Origin: Physcocola sp002396385
GTDB taxonomy: Bacteria > Bacteroidota > Bacteroidia > Bacteroidales > Paludibacteraceae
Direction: 5' to 3'
Assembly: GCA_946535435.1 (NCBI GenBank)
Contig: CAMNDM010000008.1
Span: 28,559 to 92,558 of the forward strand
DNA: 64,000 nt
Shown: positions 42,980 to 50,397 of the stretch, piece by piece
Position numbering within the stretch: position 1 is the stretch's first letter
Layout: the number at the start of each line of letters is the position of its first letter
The notes under the pieces: generated by a model
What the model saw: only the letters and a program-made list of their open reading frames with translations
Told to the model about the DNA's origin: nothing
Databases searched by the model: none
Program-made: the position numbers and the translations under genes

Positions 42980-44080
42980 ATGCCAGAAACTGACATCGTA
43001 AATACTGTATCAGATTCAACTGCCCCTACCCACGTTCAGAATCCCGAGGCGGTGATTCTGCCTCCACAAGCGAACGAAGTGATAGAGGTTATACCGTATC
43101 CGGTCGATACGGTTGCTGTTTGGCGTCCTAAACGTGTTGAGAAAATCGATACGTTTTATATATCGGCCTTCGATTTCCCGACAACGGTGATGGATACTTC
43201 GTATCTTGACAGTTGTCTGGACCAAGAATGCGTTTCAACTCCCGATGCGTTGGCCTCGGCTGTCCATGTGCCTGTGTCGGCAGAGGAACTCGCTTACGAC
43301 AGCATTTTCGCCAAACTGACCGATGTGTGCGACACTACTTTTTGTGTGGAAAATGGCCAAGTGACTGAGTCGGCGAAAGAAAAGTATGTGGGTTTTGAGG
43401 GAATACCGAAAGTGGAGTGCCTGCAAAACCAGTTCTGGTTTGCGCCTCTTTTGTTTGCAGTCTTCTTCTGTTATGGACTGATATTCGCACTGCGATCGAA
43501 ATCTGTGCTCCGCGATACAAAGGAATTTTTCTCGTTGAAGCACTATAGCAGTGCGTCGGCCGAGTTTTCTAACGAACAGAAAGTGCAATACCGTTTCGCT
43601 CTGAATGTGTTGTCTGTTGTCAGCATTTCTATATTTGTTGTACAGGCATTTCCGGCTTGCTTTCCGAAGGTGGGGCCGAGGTCCTATCTGCTGGCTGTTG
43701 CTTTATGTGCGGTGCTGTCGGCGGCCTATGTGGTGTTTAAACAGATAACGGCGGCTTATTTGGGCTATGTGTTCTTTAATAAATATGTCAGACGCGAGTG
43801 GAGCCATAGGTTCCTCTATTTGTGGGGCGCTTTGGGGATGGTATTGTTTCCTGTCAGCCTCTGTCTGTCGTTCGGTCCGGTTGGAGTGGCCCGCACACTA
43901 CTCCATGTAGGGATAGGGGCGGCATGCCTGGCTGAGTTTTTACTGGTGCTGTATGATATTGTCCGCTTTTTCAGATTCAGATTTTCAATTCTCTATTTAA
44001 TTTTGTACCTTTGCACACTCGAATTTCTACCCCTAGCGGCTTTGCTGTTCGGGTATTATAATGCAATTGCTACTGTTTAA
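42980..44080 (+). CDS. DUF4271 membrane protein
   Basis: 366 residues. A soluble, acidic and Val/Pro-rich N-terminal part (about 1-150), then about seven membrane helices ending LCTLEFLPLAALLFGYYN, the hallmark of the Bacteroidota family DUF4271. The gene order DUF4271-hemD-rnpA-yidD is, as I recall, conserved in the phylum. Its function is unknown; the place next to heme and membrane-insertion genes gives no firm clue. Confidence 0.8.
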   Translation: MPETDIVNTVSDSTAPTHVQNPEAVILPPQANEVIEVIPYPVDTVAVWRPKRVEKIDTFYISAFDFPTTVMDTSYLDSCLDQECVSTPDALASAVHVPVSAEELAYDSIFAKLTDVCDTTFCVENGQVTESAKEKYVGFEGIPKVECLQNQFWFAPLLFAVFFCYGLIFALRSKSVLRDTKEFFSLKHYSSASAEFSNEQKVQYRFALNVLSVVSISIFVVQAFPACFPKVGPRSYLLAVALCAVLSAAYVVFKQITAAYLGYVFFNKYVRREWSHRFLYLWGALGMVLFPVSLCLSFGPVGVARTLLHVGIGAACLAEFLLVLYDIVRFFRFRFSILYLILYLCTLEFLPLAALLFGYYNAIATV

Positions 44081-44099
44081 ATTTATACCATAATTAGAG

Positions 44100-44870
44100 A
44101 TGCAAAAGATAAAGAGAATTTTGGTTTCCCAACCGAAGCCATCTTCAGACAAATCTCCTTATTTTGATATTGAAAAGAAGTATGGGATAAAACTCGACTT
44201 TAAACCTTTTATTCGCATTGAACCTGTAGCGGCGAAAGAATTCCGTACTCAGAAAGTGAACATCCTAGACCATACGGCTATTCTGTTTACTGCGAAAGTC
44301 GGTATTGACCACTTCTTCCGTCTTTGTGAGGAAATGAGAATAACCGTTCCCGACGATATGAAGTACTTCTGTGTGTCGGAACAGGTTTCTCTTTATCTTC
44401 AGAAGTACATCCAGTATCGCAAACGCAAAATGTTTTATGGGGCAACTAGCAAATTGGAGGATTTGGTTGCCGTTATTACAAAACATACCGACGAAAAATA
44501 TCTCGTCGTTATGTCTGATGTACACGAAGTGAACAAGTGCGTAGAACAGAAGAAGGACATTATTGACTATTTGGAAGAAATTAATGCCAACTATACGAAG
44601 GCTGTTATGTATAAGACGGTTAGTACCGACTTTACCAAAGATCCTGATTTCAACTACGACATGTTTATGTTCTTCAGTCCTTCGGGTATCACTTCGCTTT
44701 ATGCGAACTTCCCTAATTTCGAACAGGGCGACATTAAGATAGGCTGTTTCGGCCCGACTACTATCAAGGCTGCTAAAGATAAGGGGCTTGTCGTTAATGT
44801 AGAAGCTCCTACTCCTGAAAATCCGTCTATGGCTGCGGCCCTCGACGCTTTCTTGAAGTCTCAGAAATAA
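44100..44870 (+). CDS. hemD: Uroporphyrinogen-III synthase
   Basis: Closes and inverts ring D of hydroxymethylbilane to uroporphyrinogen III in heme and siroheme synthesis. 256 residues showing the two-domain HemD pattern: ILVSQPKPSSDKSPYFDIEK, then DHTAILFTAKVGIDHFF and FFSPSGITSLYANF ... IGCFGPTTIKAAKDKGL. The family is very divergent; the SPSG and GPTT motifs support it. 20 nt after DUF4271; a terminator follows. Confidence 0.85.
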   Translation: MQKIKRILVSQPKPSSDKSPYFDIEKKYGIKLDFKPFIRIEPVAAKEFRTQKVNILDHTAILFTAKVGIDHFFRLCEEMRITVPDDMKYFCVSEQVSLYLQKYIQYRKRKMFYGATSKLEDLVAVITKHTDEKYLVVMSDVHEVNKCVEQKKDIIDYLEEINANYTKAVMYKTVSTDFTKDPDFNYDMFMFFSPSGITSLYANFPNFEQGDIKIGCFGPTTIKAAKDKGLVVNVEAPTPENPSMAAALDAFLKSQK

Positions 44871-44891
44871 GTTACTCTTTATACAGGTATA

Positions 44892-44934
44892 GGGGTGAGA
44901 AGGCAGGGCTCTGTTAACTCATCCCTTTTGTTTT
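44892..44934 (+). terminator. Terminator between hemD and rnpA
   Basis: GGGGTGAG (44892-44899) pairs with CTCATCCC (44918-44925, one G-T) and is followed by TTTTGTTTT. The next ATG is only 18 nt on. Confidence 0.75.
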
Positions 44935-44951
44935 AATAGCGTGATTTTTAT

Positions 44952-45335
44952 ATGGAAGAAAGAAGGTACACATTCCCCAAAGAGGAGCACCTCTACGGAC
45001 AGACGTCGGTCGATACCCTGTTCCGGAAAGGTAAGTCCTTCTTGGCCTTCCCCGTCAAAGTGACTTTTCTGGTTACAACCGACGAGGTGCCGGTTCGCTG
45101 TATGGTGGTTGCTCCAAAAAAGAAATTCAAACATGCGGTCGACCGTAACCGTGTAAAACGCCAGTTGCGTGAGGCATACCGCAAAAACAAGTGGGGGTTG
45201 GCTGACTGGGCTGAGGCTCATCAACAACAGTTGCACCTCAGTATGGTATATGTGGCCGACAGATTGATGCCAAGTAGTGTGGTTGAACGGAAAATAAAGG
45301 CTGCGTTAGAAAAATTACAGGAGAAACTGGAATGA
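44952..45335 (+). CDS. rnpA: Ribonuclease P protein component
   Basis: Protein subunit that helps the RNA enzyme bind and cut pre-tRNA 5' ends. 127 residues with the RNR signature AVDRNRVKRQLREAYR (62-77) and a basic core. The stop overlaps the yidD start by 4 nt. No rpmH lies in front, unlike the order in many bacteria; hemD is upstream instead. Confidence 0.93.
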   Translation: MEERRYTFPKEEHLYGQTSVDTLFRKGKSFLAFPVKVTFLVTTDEVPVRCMVVAPKKKFKHAVDRNRVKRQLREAYRKNKWGLADWAEAHQQQLHLSMVYVADRLMPSSVVERKIKAALEKLQEKLE

Positions 45336-45580
45336 GCCGATGGGTTGTTTTACTGCGTAAGGCGTTTCTTCTGCCGGTTTTCTTTTATAAGCGATGTGTG
45401 TCGCCGATGTTTCCTTCTGTTTGCCGTTATACGCCTACTTGTTCGCAATATATGGTAGAGGCTGTGCTGAAGCATGGTGTTGTTAAGGGCACTTGGTTGG
45501 GCATAAAGCGTGTTTTGAGGTGTAACCCGTGGTGGGGTGGACACGGATACGACCCTGTCCCCGATGAGTTCCACTGGTAA
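45332..45580 (+). CDS. yidD: Membrane protein insertion efficiency factor YidD
   Basis: 82 residues with CVSPMFPSVCRYTPTCSQYM and RVLRCNPWWGGHGYDPVP, the defining motifs of the YidD family, which sits at the inner membrane and helps YidC-dependent insertion. yidC itself is not in this window. Ends 7 nt before the convergent DUF445 gene. Confidence 0.93.
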   Translation: MSRWVVLLRKAFLLPVFFYKRCVSPMFPSVCRYTPTCSQYMVEAVLKHGVVKGTWLGIKRVLRCNPWWGGHGYDPVPDEFHW

Positions 45581-45587
45581 TGGGGCG

Positions 45588-46493
45588 TTATGCGATCTGG
45601 TTCAGTCCGAGGGTGACAAAACCCATAATAAACCCCAGTAAGGCACCTAGCCAGACAATAGCCTTCAACTCTTTGTCCATAATGCCGAAAATAAGGTCTT
45701 CCATTTCTTTGACTTCCATTTCTTTTATCTTGTTCTCCACCATCTGTTGAACGTTTACGGTCTCCATCATCTTGGGAAGTCTTTCTATAATAGTATTTTT
45801 ATAGAGGCGTATAATACCCCTTCTCAAGGCATCAATTTGTTCTTGTTTGTTGGCAAGCAACTGTCTTATTGGACGGTTCTCAAAGTCGCCCACACTGTTG
45901 GCAATCATTTCGTGCGATAAAGGTCTGGCGTAAACAGCCAACATATCGGTAATGGTGTCAGCAATGTCTTGCTTTAGTGATTTGCCTTTAGCCGAAATAT
46001 AAACCGACTCGATAAAGTTTGCGTTGTTTTTGAATCCGTCTACAGCCAGTTCTGCTATTTTTATTCCCAGTTCCTTATCGGTCAGTTTCTCTGTAACAAT
46101 GTCTGTAATACTTCCGATGACCTCTCTTTCGATGTGTGCGACCTCTTCTTCGCCTAAAAAAGAAGAAATTTTATCTCGGATGGACTGTTGTTCGTTCTGA
46201 AGTTTGGTGGCAAGAGTCGAAATTGCGTTGTCAATTTTCCCGACAACATCGTCCGACAGTAGGTTTTCACGCAGGACCTCTTCCGTCATCAACTTCTCGC
46301 TAATCATCTGTGCTATCGATTCTGCCATACGGTCTTTTTCTTTGGGAATCAGTCCGGGCGTAAACGGAATTTTGAAGCCGAACAGGTATTTTGCCTTGTA
46401 GGGGTGAAACAGCATTCTGATGGCCATATCGTTGGTGATATAGCCAATAACTGCTCCCGCAAGTGGTGTGAGAATGTATGAGATTGGAATCAT
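45588..46493 (-). CDS. DUF445 family membrane protein
   Basis: 301 residues with the DUF445 start (LTPLAGAVIGYITNDMAIRMLFHP, then FTPGLIPKEKDRMAESIAQM), a long helical middle with repeated DUF445 turns, and a final membrane segment (ALLGFIMGFVTLGL). The family is widespread, with two ends in the membrane and a helical soluble body; function unknown. Confidence 0.85.
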   Translation of the reverse strand: MIPISYILTPLAGAVIGYITNDMAIRMLFHPYKAKYLFGFKIPFTPGLIPKEKDRMAESIAQMISEKLMTEEVLRENLLSDDVVGKIDNAISTLATKLQNEQQSIRDKISSFLGEEEVAHIEREVIGSITDIVTEKLTDKELGIKIAELAVDGFKNNANFIESVYISAKGKSLKQDIADTITDMLAVYARPLSHEMIANSVGDFENRPIRQLLANKQEQIDALRRGIIRLYKNTIIERLPKMMETVNVQQMVENKIKEMEVKEMEDLIFGIMDKELKAIVWLGALLGFIMGFVTLGLNQIA

Positions 46494-46567
46494 AGTTTTT
46501 TACGCACTCGTTACTCTGGATGATTTGTGGCAATCTGAGGTTGTCGAAGGTGTGATAGGGATGGAAA

Positions 46568-47461
46568 TCACAACTTTTTGATATCATCAAGAGAAAGTCC
46601 TGTGATATCGGAAATGTCCTGCAATGGGTAGCCTTTTGATTTCATACGGCGGGCGTTTTCTTTCTTCTCTCCTAATCGTCCTTCTTCGCGTCCTTCTTCG
46701 CGTCCTTCTTCTCGACCTTCGGCAAATCCGTCTTCCTTGGCGGTGTTAATCACGTCGTTTTGAATTCTGATGTTGTCTAGGTGGTGTTCGTATGCCAGCC
46801 GCTCTTCGCGTGTCATGGAAATATATTTCAGTTTTTCCCGGGCTTCTTGGAGCCCAGGAACTGTAGTGTCGTCTTTAATTTTACCGTTTTTTATGTATTC
46901 CATCCATTCCTCTATTGGGGTTTTAGCCAGTTCGTTGAACTGGTTGACCCTGATGAGGTAGTATTCGGGAAATACGTTGCCGGCAGACCATTTCCGGAAT
47001 GTATCTTGTTGCTTTCTGGTGATGTGTAGAATGTCGTCGGTAAATACACCTTTGAATTCGGTTTTCCCATGGTACAGGTAGTCTTTCCCTGTCCCTAAGT
47101 CGAAGTAGATGATGTTGACAGAGTACACTTTCTTCACCTTGTCGTAATCGCTACCCAAAGAGACGTGTTCGCAAATAGCCTTGCTTACCCCGTAAAGTAT
47201 GCGTTCCAGAAAATAAACCTCTCGTGAGAGTTGTACTTCTACTATGATGATCTCGTCTTTAGAGTTTCGTGCCTTAATGTCTACGCGGTTGAACTTGTCG
47301 TCGTAGCTATCTTGGTTGCTTTCACTTTCAAGAATCTCGGTAATGGTGATTTTTTCCTCGAGAAGAACGGTCAACAGTCCTTCCAATACTCCAAAATTGG
47401 CTTTGTCGCGAAGCATCCGCTTCACGGCCCAATCGAAATGAATGTATTTCTCCTCTGCCAT
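46568..47461 (-). CDS. Rpn-type PD-(D/E)XK nuclease / putative transposase
   Basis: 297 residues. N-terminal WAVKRMLRDKANFGVLEGLL, then a nuclease core with Asp61 (FNRVDIKARN) and Glu75-Val-Gln77 (IIIVEVQLSREV), matching the Rpn family, which moves or cuts DNA without a DDE motif. The C-terminus carries a GREE repeat (encoded by 12-bp tandem repeats) and a helical tail (MKSKGYPLQDISDITGLS). It has a good promoter of its own. Such genes are common accessory genes in Bacteroidales. Confidence 0.82.
   Translation of the reverse strand: MAEEKYIHFDWAVKRMLRDKANFGVLEGLLTVLLEEKITITEILESESNQDSYDDKFNRVDIKARNSKDEIIIVEVQLSREVYFLERILYGVSKAICEHVSLGSDYDKVKKVYSVNIIYFDLGTGKDYLYHGKTEFKGVFTDDILHITRKQQDTFRKWSAGNVFPEYYLIRVNQFNELAKTPIEEWMEYIKNGKIKDDTTVPGLQEAREKLKYISMTREERLAYEHHLDNIRIQNDVINTAKEDGFAEGREEGREEGREEGRLGEKKENARRMKSKGYPLQDISDITGLSLDDIKKL
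46678..46713. repeat. Three 12-bp tandem repeats inside the Rpn gene
   Basis: Units GTCCTTCTTCGC at 46678-46689 and 46690-46701, and GTCCTTCTTCTC at 46702-46713; a fourth, decayed unit follows. Read on the minus strand they encode EGRE-type repeats, so gain or loss of units keeps the frame. Confidence 0.9.
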
Positions 47462-47486
47462 AGCTACCGATTTTTACTATTATATA

Positions 47487-47517
47487 CAAAGTTACGTCTT
47501 TTCTGTTATAACCCAAA
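47487..47517 (-). promoter_or_regulatory. Promoter for the Rpn gene
   Basis: On the minus strand TTTG (47514-47517), a 19-nt spacer and TAACTTTG (47487-47494), 25 nt before the ATG. Confidence 0.65.
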
Positions 47518-47564
47518 TACTTGTATTCCCTCTTTGTCAACTTGTGAACTTTTATGCGCAGAAA

Positions 47565-47608
47565 AGATAAAAAGGCGGATGTCTGTTGTTTTCGCAGCAT
47601 CCGCCTTT
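47565..47608 (-). terminator. Terminator of the C10-lipoprotein operon
   Basis: An 11-bp perfect stem, AAAGGCGGATG (47571-47581) with CATCCGCCTTT (47598-47608), and on the minus strand a T-rich tail TTATCTTTTC. It lies 24 nt past the lipoprotein stop. Confidence 0.88.
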
Positions 47609-47632
47609 GTTCGCCTATTTGTTTTCTTCCTG

Positions 47633-48163
47633 TTATTTCCCTTCTTGTATGAATTCTACATGACTAAACAAGTCCCCATTCTCGAATGTAAAATTGAAGA
47701 AACGGGTAGGCCCGTTGTTCTCATCAACTACTATCGTGTGTTCCTTCTGTTCGTTTTTAACCTCAACTGTCAACCATTTGCAGATGTCGTCTTTGTTGTT
47801 GGCAGGATATAAAGCGCCCGCATCTAATTGTCGTTTGACAAGTTCTCTCTCTTCGTCTTCGTCTGTTACTTTGTAAAACGTAGTATAAAGATGATAGTCG
47901 GAGAATGTTGAATCTAAACTTGTTTTGATGTTTGCTATCCCAGGTCTCTTGTTTTTGCACTTAAGGATGTACACACCTCCGGAAGCAGGAACTTGGAACT
48001 TGTAGATGCTTGAAGCCTCGTTGTATGAATAGGCTTCTGAACATTCCCACTCTATGGGGCTTGCAGATGGGAATGGAACATCGTCGGAGTCGTCATCATC
48101 GCTGCTACATGCGGCAATTGTCGCTATAAACAATAGTGAAAAATAAAATTTAAGTAATTTCAT
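47633..48163 (-). CDS. Small lipoprotein paired with a C10 protease
   Basis: 176 residues with a lipoprotein signal (Cys19, AACSSDDDDSDD: an acidic lipoprotein tether) and a beta-rich domain (YKFQVPASGGVYILKCKNKR ... FFNFTFENGDLFSHVEFIQ) that looks like a single Ig/BACON-type sandwich. Starts 11 nt after the C10 protease stop and shares its operon and terminator. In Bacteroides fragilis C10 proteases are co-expressed with small Spi-type inhibitors; this gene occupies that place, so inhibitor is the leading guess, but I cannot show sequence similarity. Confidence 0.6.
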   Translation of the reverse strand: MKLLKFYFSLLFIATIAACSSDDDDSDDVPFPSASPIEWECSEAYSYNEASSIYKFQVPASGGVYILKCKNKRPGIANIKTSLDSTFSDYHLYTTFYKVTDEDEERELVKRQLDAGALYPANNKDDICKWLTVEVKNEQKEHTIVVDENNGPTRFFNFTFENGDLFSHVEFIQEGK

Positions 48164-48174
48164 GATGCTAAGTT

Positions 48175-49554
48175 TTATAAATTATTAGGACTAATTATAT
48201 GGATTTTCTTTGTTGTTGTAAAATTATAATACATGCTTGTTCCTTGTGTGTCATATACACCATCTCTTGGTGTCATTGGATTGAATGTGTCAGCTAAAAA
48301 ATAACCGTTGCAAACTCCATCCCAACCCCAATTGTTGTGTATGTAGTTAAACATAACTGGTGTAGATGATGTTATGTAGTAGGTGCCGTTGTCAGTGTCT
48401 AAAATATAACTCTCGAAATTGTAAAAAACAGACTGATAGCCATCTAAAACCCACGCATGGGCTGCATCTTCGACCGGATCTGTGGCAATCATGATGACTG
48501 GTGCGTGTAGAACTAAAAAATTATATACATCTGTCCAGCTATAATCCCAATCTACAATATTGTACCCCAACACATACTGTAACCATGGTTTTGTATTTGG
48601 CCACGTTGTTCCGCTCTCAGAACATCCATAGTTCATTTGGGTGTTTAAGCCTATCAGTTTAAATAGATAAGCTACGTCTTTTTTGTCGTTGGTGGAAATA
48701 ATGTTGGCGTTAGGATTGGATGTCATACCCGTCCAGTTGAATGTGTGTCCGTAAATGCTGGAAGGATATTTCCAATAAGCCATTACCTGTGCTACAGCCG
48801 TGGCCATACAGCCGGCAACACATCTGTATGTTGTGCTACCAGGGCAGAAAGGAACGCTGTCGTTATAAGGCCCATCTTGCCCCCATGTGGTTTGTAGCCA
48901 GTTTGGACTTTCGTACTCGCCGATGTAAACAAATCTTGTTCCTGTAACATATGATTTAAGCGATTTGTCTATTTTTTGATATTTCCCACTTTTTAGGATG
49001 GAATCGGCAATGGAACGAAGAGAGTCTTTCTGGACTTCGAAATTGTCTATTTCGTAAGCCACGTAGTTAAATGCGTCATTTATTGCTCCTGAAAGGGCGG
49101 GGATGTTCTCGTTTATATAGTCCTCATCATAATGACCTTTTTCTGTAATAGCTAAAACAGGATTGTAAATCCTGTCGTCGGCGGCAACGATTATGAATCC
49201 GTTGTCATTGTCGAAATTGATGATGTACGCTAATGTGTCGGGTCGGGAGTTGGAACTTTTCAAACCAAGCTGCCGTTTAATTACTTTAACGTCTTCGTTG
49301 GAAGATTTTTTTGACTTCAGATTGCTTACATTTTTGCTACTTTTATTGGCAAAGACAGTTGCTATCTGCCTGGCTTCGCTAGGGGAAATGGTGTGGTGTT
49401 TAGAATAAAGGGCTTTAAAATTGATAACAGTCTGCTCTTGTTTTGGAACATCTTGTTTAGAAATATCCGCCACAAATAGAGATTCCTCTCTGTCATCGTT
49501 ACATGACACGAAAAGTAAAAAAGGAAGGGTTAAAAATAGTTTTACTTTGTTCAT
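48175..49554 (-). CDS. C10 (streptopain-type) cysteine protease lipoprotein
   Basis: 459 residues. Lipoprotein signal (FVSC, Cys18), a propeptide (about 45-205, with SPSEARQIATVFAN and TLAYIINFDNDNGFIIVAADD, which resembles the Spi/propeptide fold), and the C10 catalytic domain with Cys249 (VAGCMATAVAQVMAYWKYP), His366 (AHAWVLDGYQ) and HNNWGWDGVCNGYF. No T9SS tail, so it is probably anchored in the membrane by its lipid, unlike the other C10 protein in the window. Base composition is AT-richer than in neighbours, suggesting transfer. Preceded by three 21-bp-spaced repeats. Confidence 0.9.
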   Translation of the reverse strand: MNKVKLFLTLPFLLFVSCNDDREESLFVADISKQDVPKQEQTVINFKALYSKHHTISPSEARQIATVFANKSSKNVSNLKSKKSSNEDVKVIKRQLGLKSSNSRPDTLAYIINFDNDNGFIIVAADDRIYNPVLAITEKGHYDEDYINENIPALSGAINDAFNYVAYEIDNFEVQKDSLRSIADSILKSGKYQKIDKSLKSYVTGTRFVYIGEYESPNWLQTTWGQDGPYNDSVPFCPGSTTYRCVAGCMATAVAQVMAYWKYPSSIYGHTFNWTGMTSNPNANIISTNDKKDVAYLFKLIGLNTQMNYGCSESGTTWPNTKPWLQYVLGYNIVDWDYSWTDVYNFLVLHAPVIMIATDPVEDAAHAWVLDGYQSVFYNFESYILDTDNGTYYITSSTPVMFNYIHNNWGWDGVCNGYFLADTFNPMTPRDGVYDTQGTSMYYNFTTTKKIHIISPNNL

Positions 49555-49580
49555 AATGTTATAATTAAAAAAATCACATC

Positions 49581-49588
49581 CAAAGATA
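49581..49588 (-). promoter_or_regulatory. -7 box for the C10-lipoprotein operon
   Basis: TATCTTTG on the minus strand, 26 nt before the ATG at 49554. No -33 TTTG is present at 19-21 nt upstream; repeated elements lie there instead. Confidence 0.6.
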
Positions 49589-49604
49589 CGTAAAGAATAA
49601 TAAA

Positions 49605-49658
49605 ACTAATCCCTAATCAAAAACAATTCGTCCCTAAAATCTGATTATTCGTCCCTAA
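49605..49658 (-). promoter_or_regulatory. Triple direct repeat upstream of the C10 operon (candidate activator site)
   Basis: Three 12-bp units with starts exactly 21 bp apart on the plus-strand coordinates 49605, 49626 and 49647. Units two and three are identical (ATTCGTCCCTAA); the promoter-proximal one is ACTAATCCCTAA. On the minus strand each reads TTAGGGA..., and the proximal unit overlaps the -33 position of the promoter. The 21-bp period places all units on the same face of the helix, as for LytTR-type or other dimeric activators. Confidence 0.6.
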
Positions 49659-49673
49659 TGTATAGAGTTATAA

Positions 49674-50282
49674 ATGAACGTGTCTAAATTGAAAAATTTC
49701 TCCAAATGGAAGAACGAAGGTGTTTTTGAGGATTTGTTCATCAAACTACACATCTGGTTACGCATCATATTGGGGCGTGCAGTATGCCCAAGCTTAGGTC
49801 TGATTGATTCCAGAAGTGTTAAAACATCTCACCACGTTGATAGATGCAGAGGCATCGACGGCAACAAGAAAATCAAAGGCAGAAAACAACACTTGGTGGT
49901 AGACACGTTGGGCATCCCTCTTGCCGTTGTAGTCCATAAGGCCAATATCCACGACAGTGTGGTTCTACTGCAAGTATTTGAGGATATGATGTTTAATTTT
50001 CATCGCCTTGCAAAAATCATCGCTGACGGAGGTTACAGAGGAGAGCATCTGTCCAACACGCTAAAAGCCACTTTGGGTTGTGATTTGGAGATTGTCCTTC
50101 GTCCCGATGAGTGTCCTCCGAAATTCCAAGTGGTACCAAAACGATGGATTGTTGAAAGAACTTTCGCCTGGCTGGAAAACTTCAGAAGGCTGGTTATCGA
50201 CTACGAGTTTCATGCGGAAACCGCAGTGGCTATGATTCAATTAGCCTTCTGTTTTCTGATGCTTAACAAAATATTTCAGTGA
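49674..50282 (+). pseudogene. IS5-family transposase remnant, 5' truncated
   Basis: 202 residues that contain the whole DDE catalytic region of an IS5-family (IS427/IS1031-like) transposase: Asp45 (GLIDSRSVKT), Asp118 (IIADGGYRGE) and Glu161 (RWIVERTFAWLENFRRL). The ~75-residue N-terminal DUF4096-like part is missing; homology begins at FSKWKNEGVFED (about residue 9), only ~90 bp from the C10 promoter, so there is no room for it. I could not find inverted terminal repeats. It could alternatively be the orfB of a two-frame IS, but the left end is then still lost. Confidence 0.75.
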
Positions 50283-50316
50283 AATTTAAACAGCTTCTGA
50301 ATAGGGGAAGGGCTGT

Positions 50317-50353
50317 AAAAAAAACTTGGCCCTGAAAAACTCAGAGCCAAGTT
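50317..50353 (-). terminator. Terminator of the alpha-2-macroglobulin gene
   Basis: AACTTGGC (50323-50330) pairs with GCCAAGTT (50346-50353), and the stem continues inward (CTGA/TCAG) past one mismatch. On the minus strand eight T follow (plus-strand A run 50317-50324). Confidence 0.88.
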
Positions 50354-50397
50354 GATGTTAGTTTTTTGTCTGTTAAAAGTGATACGTAGGCCGGGGC

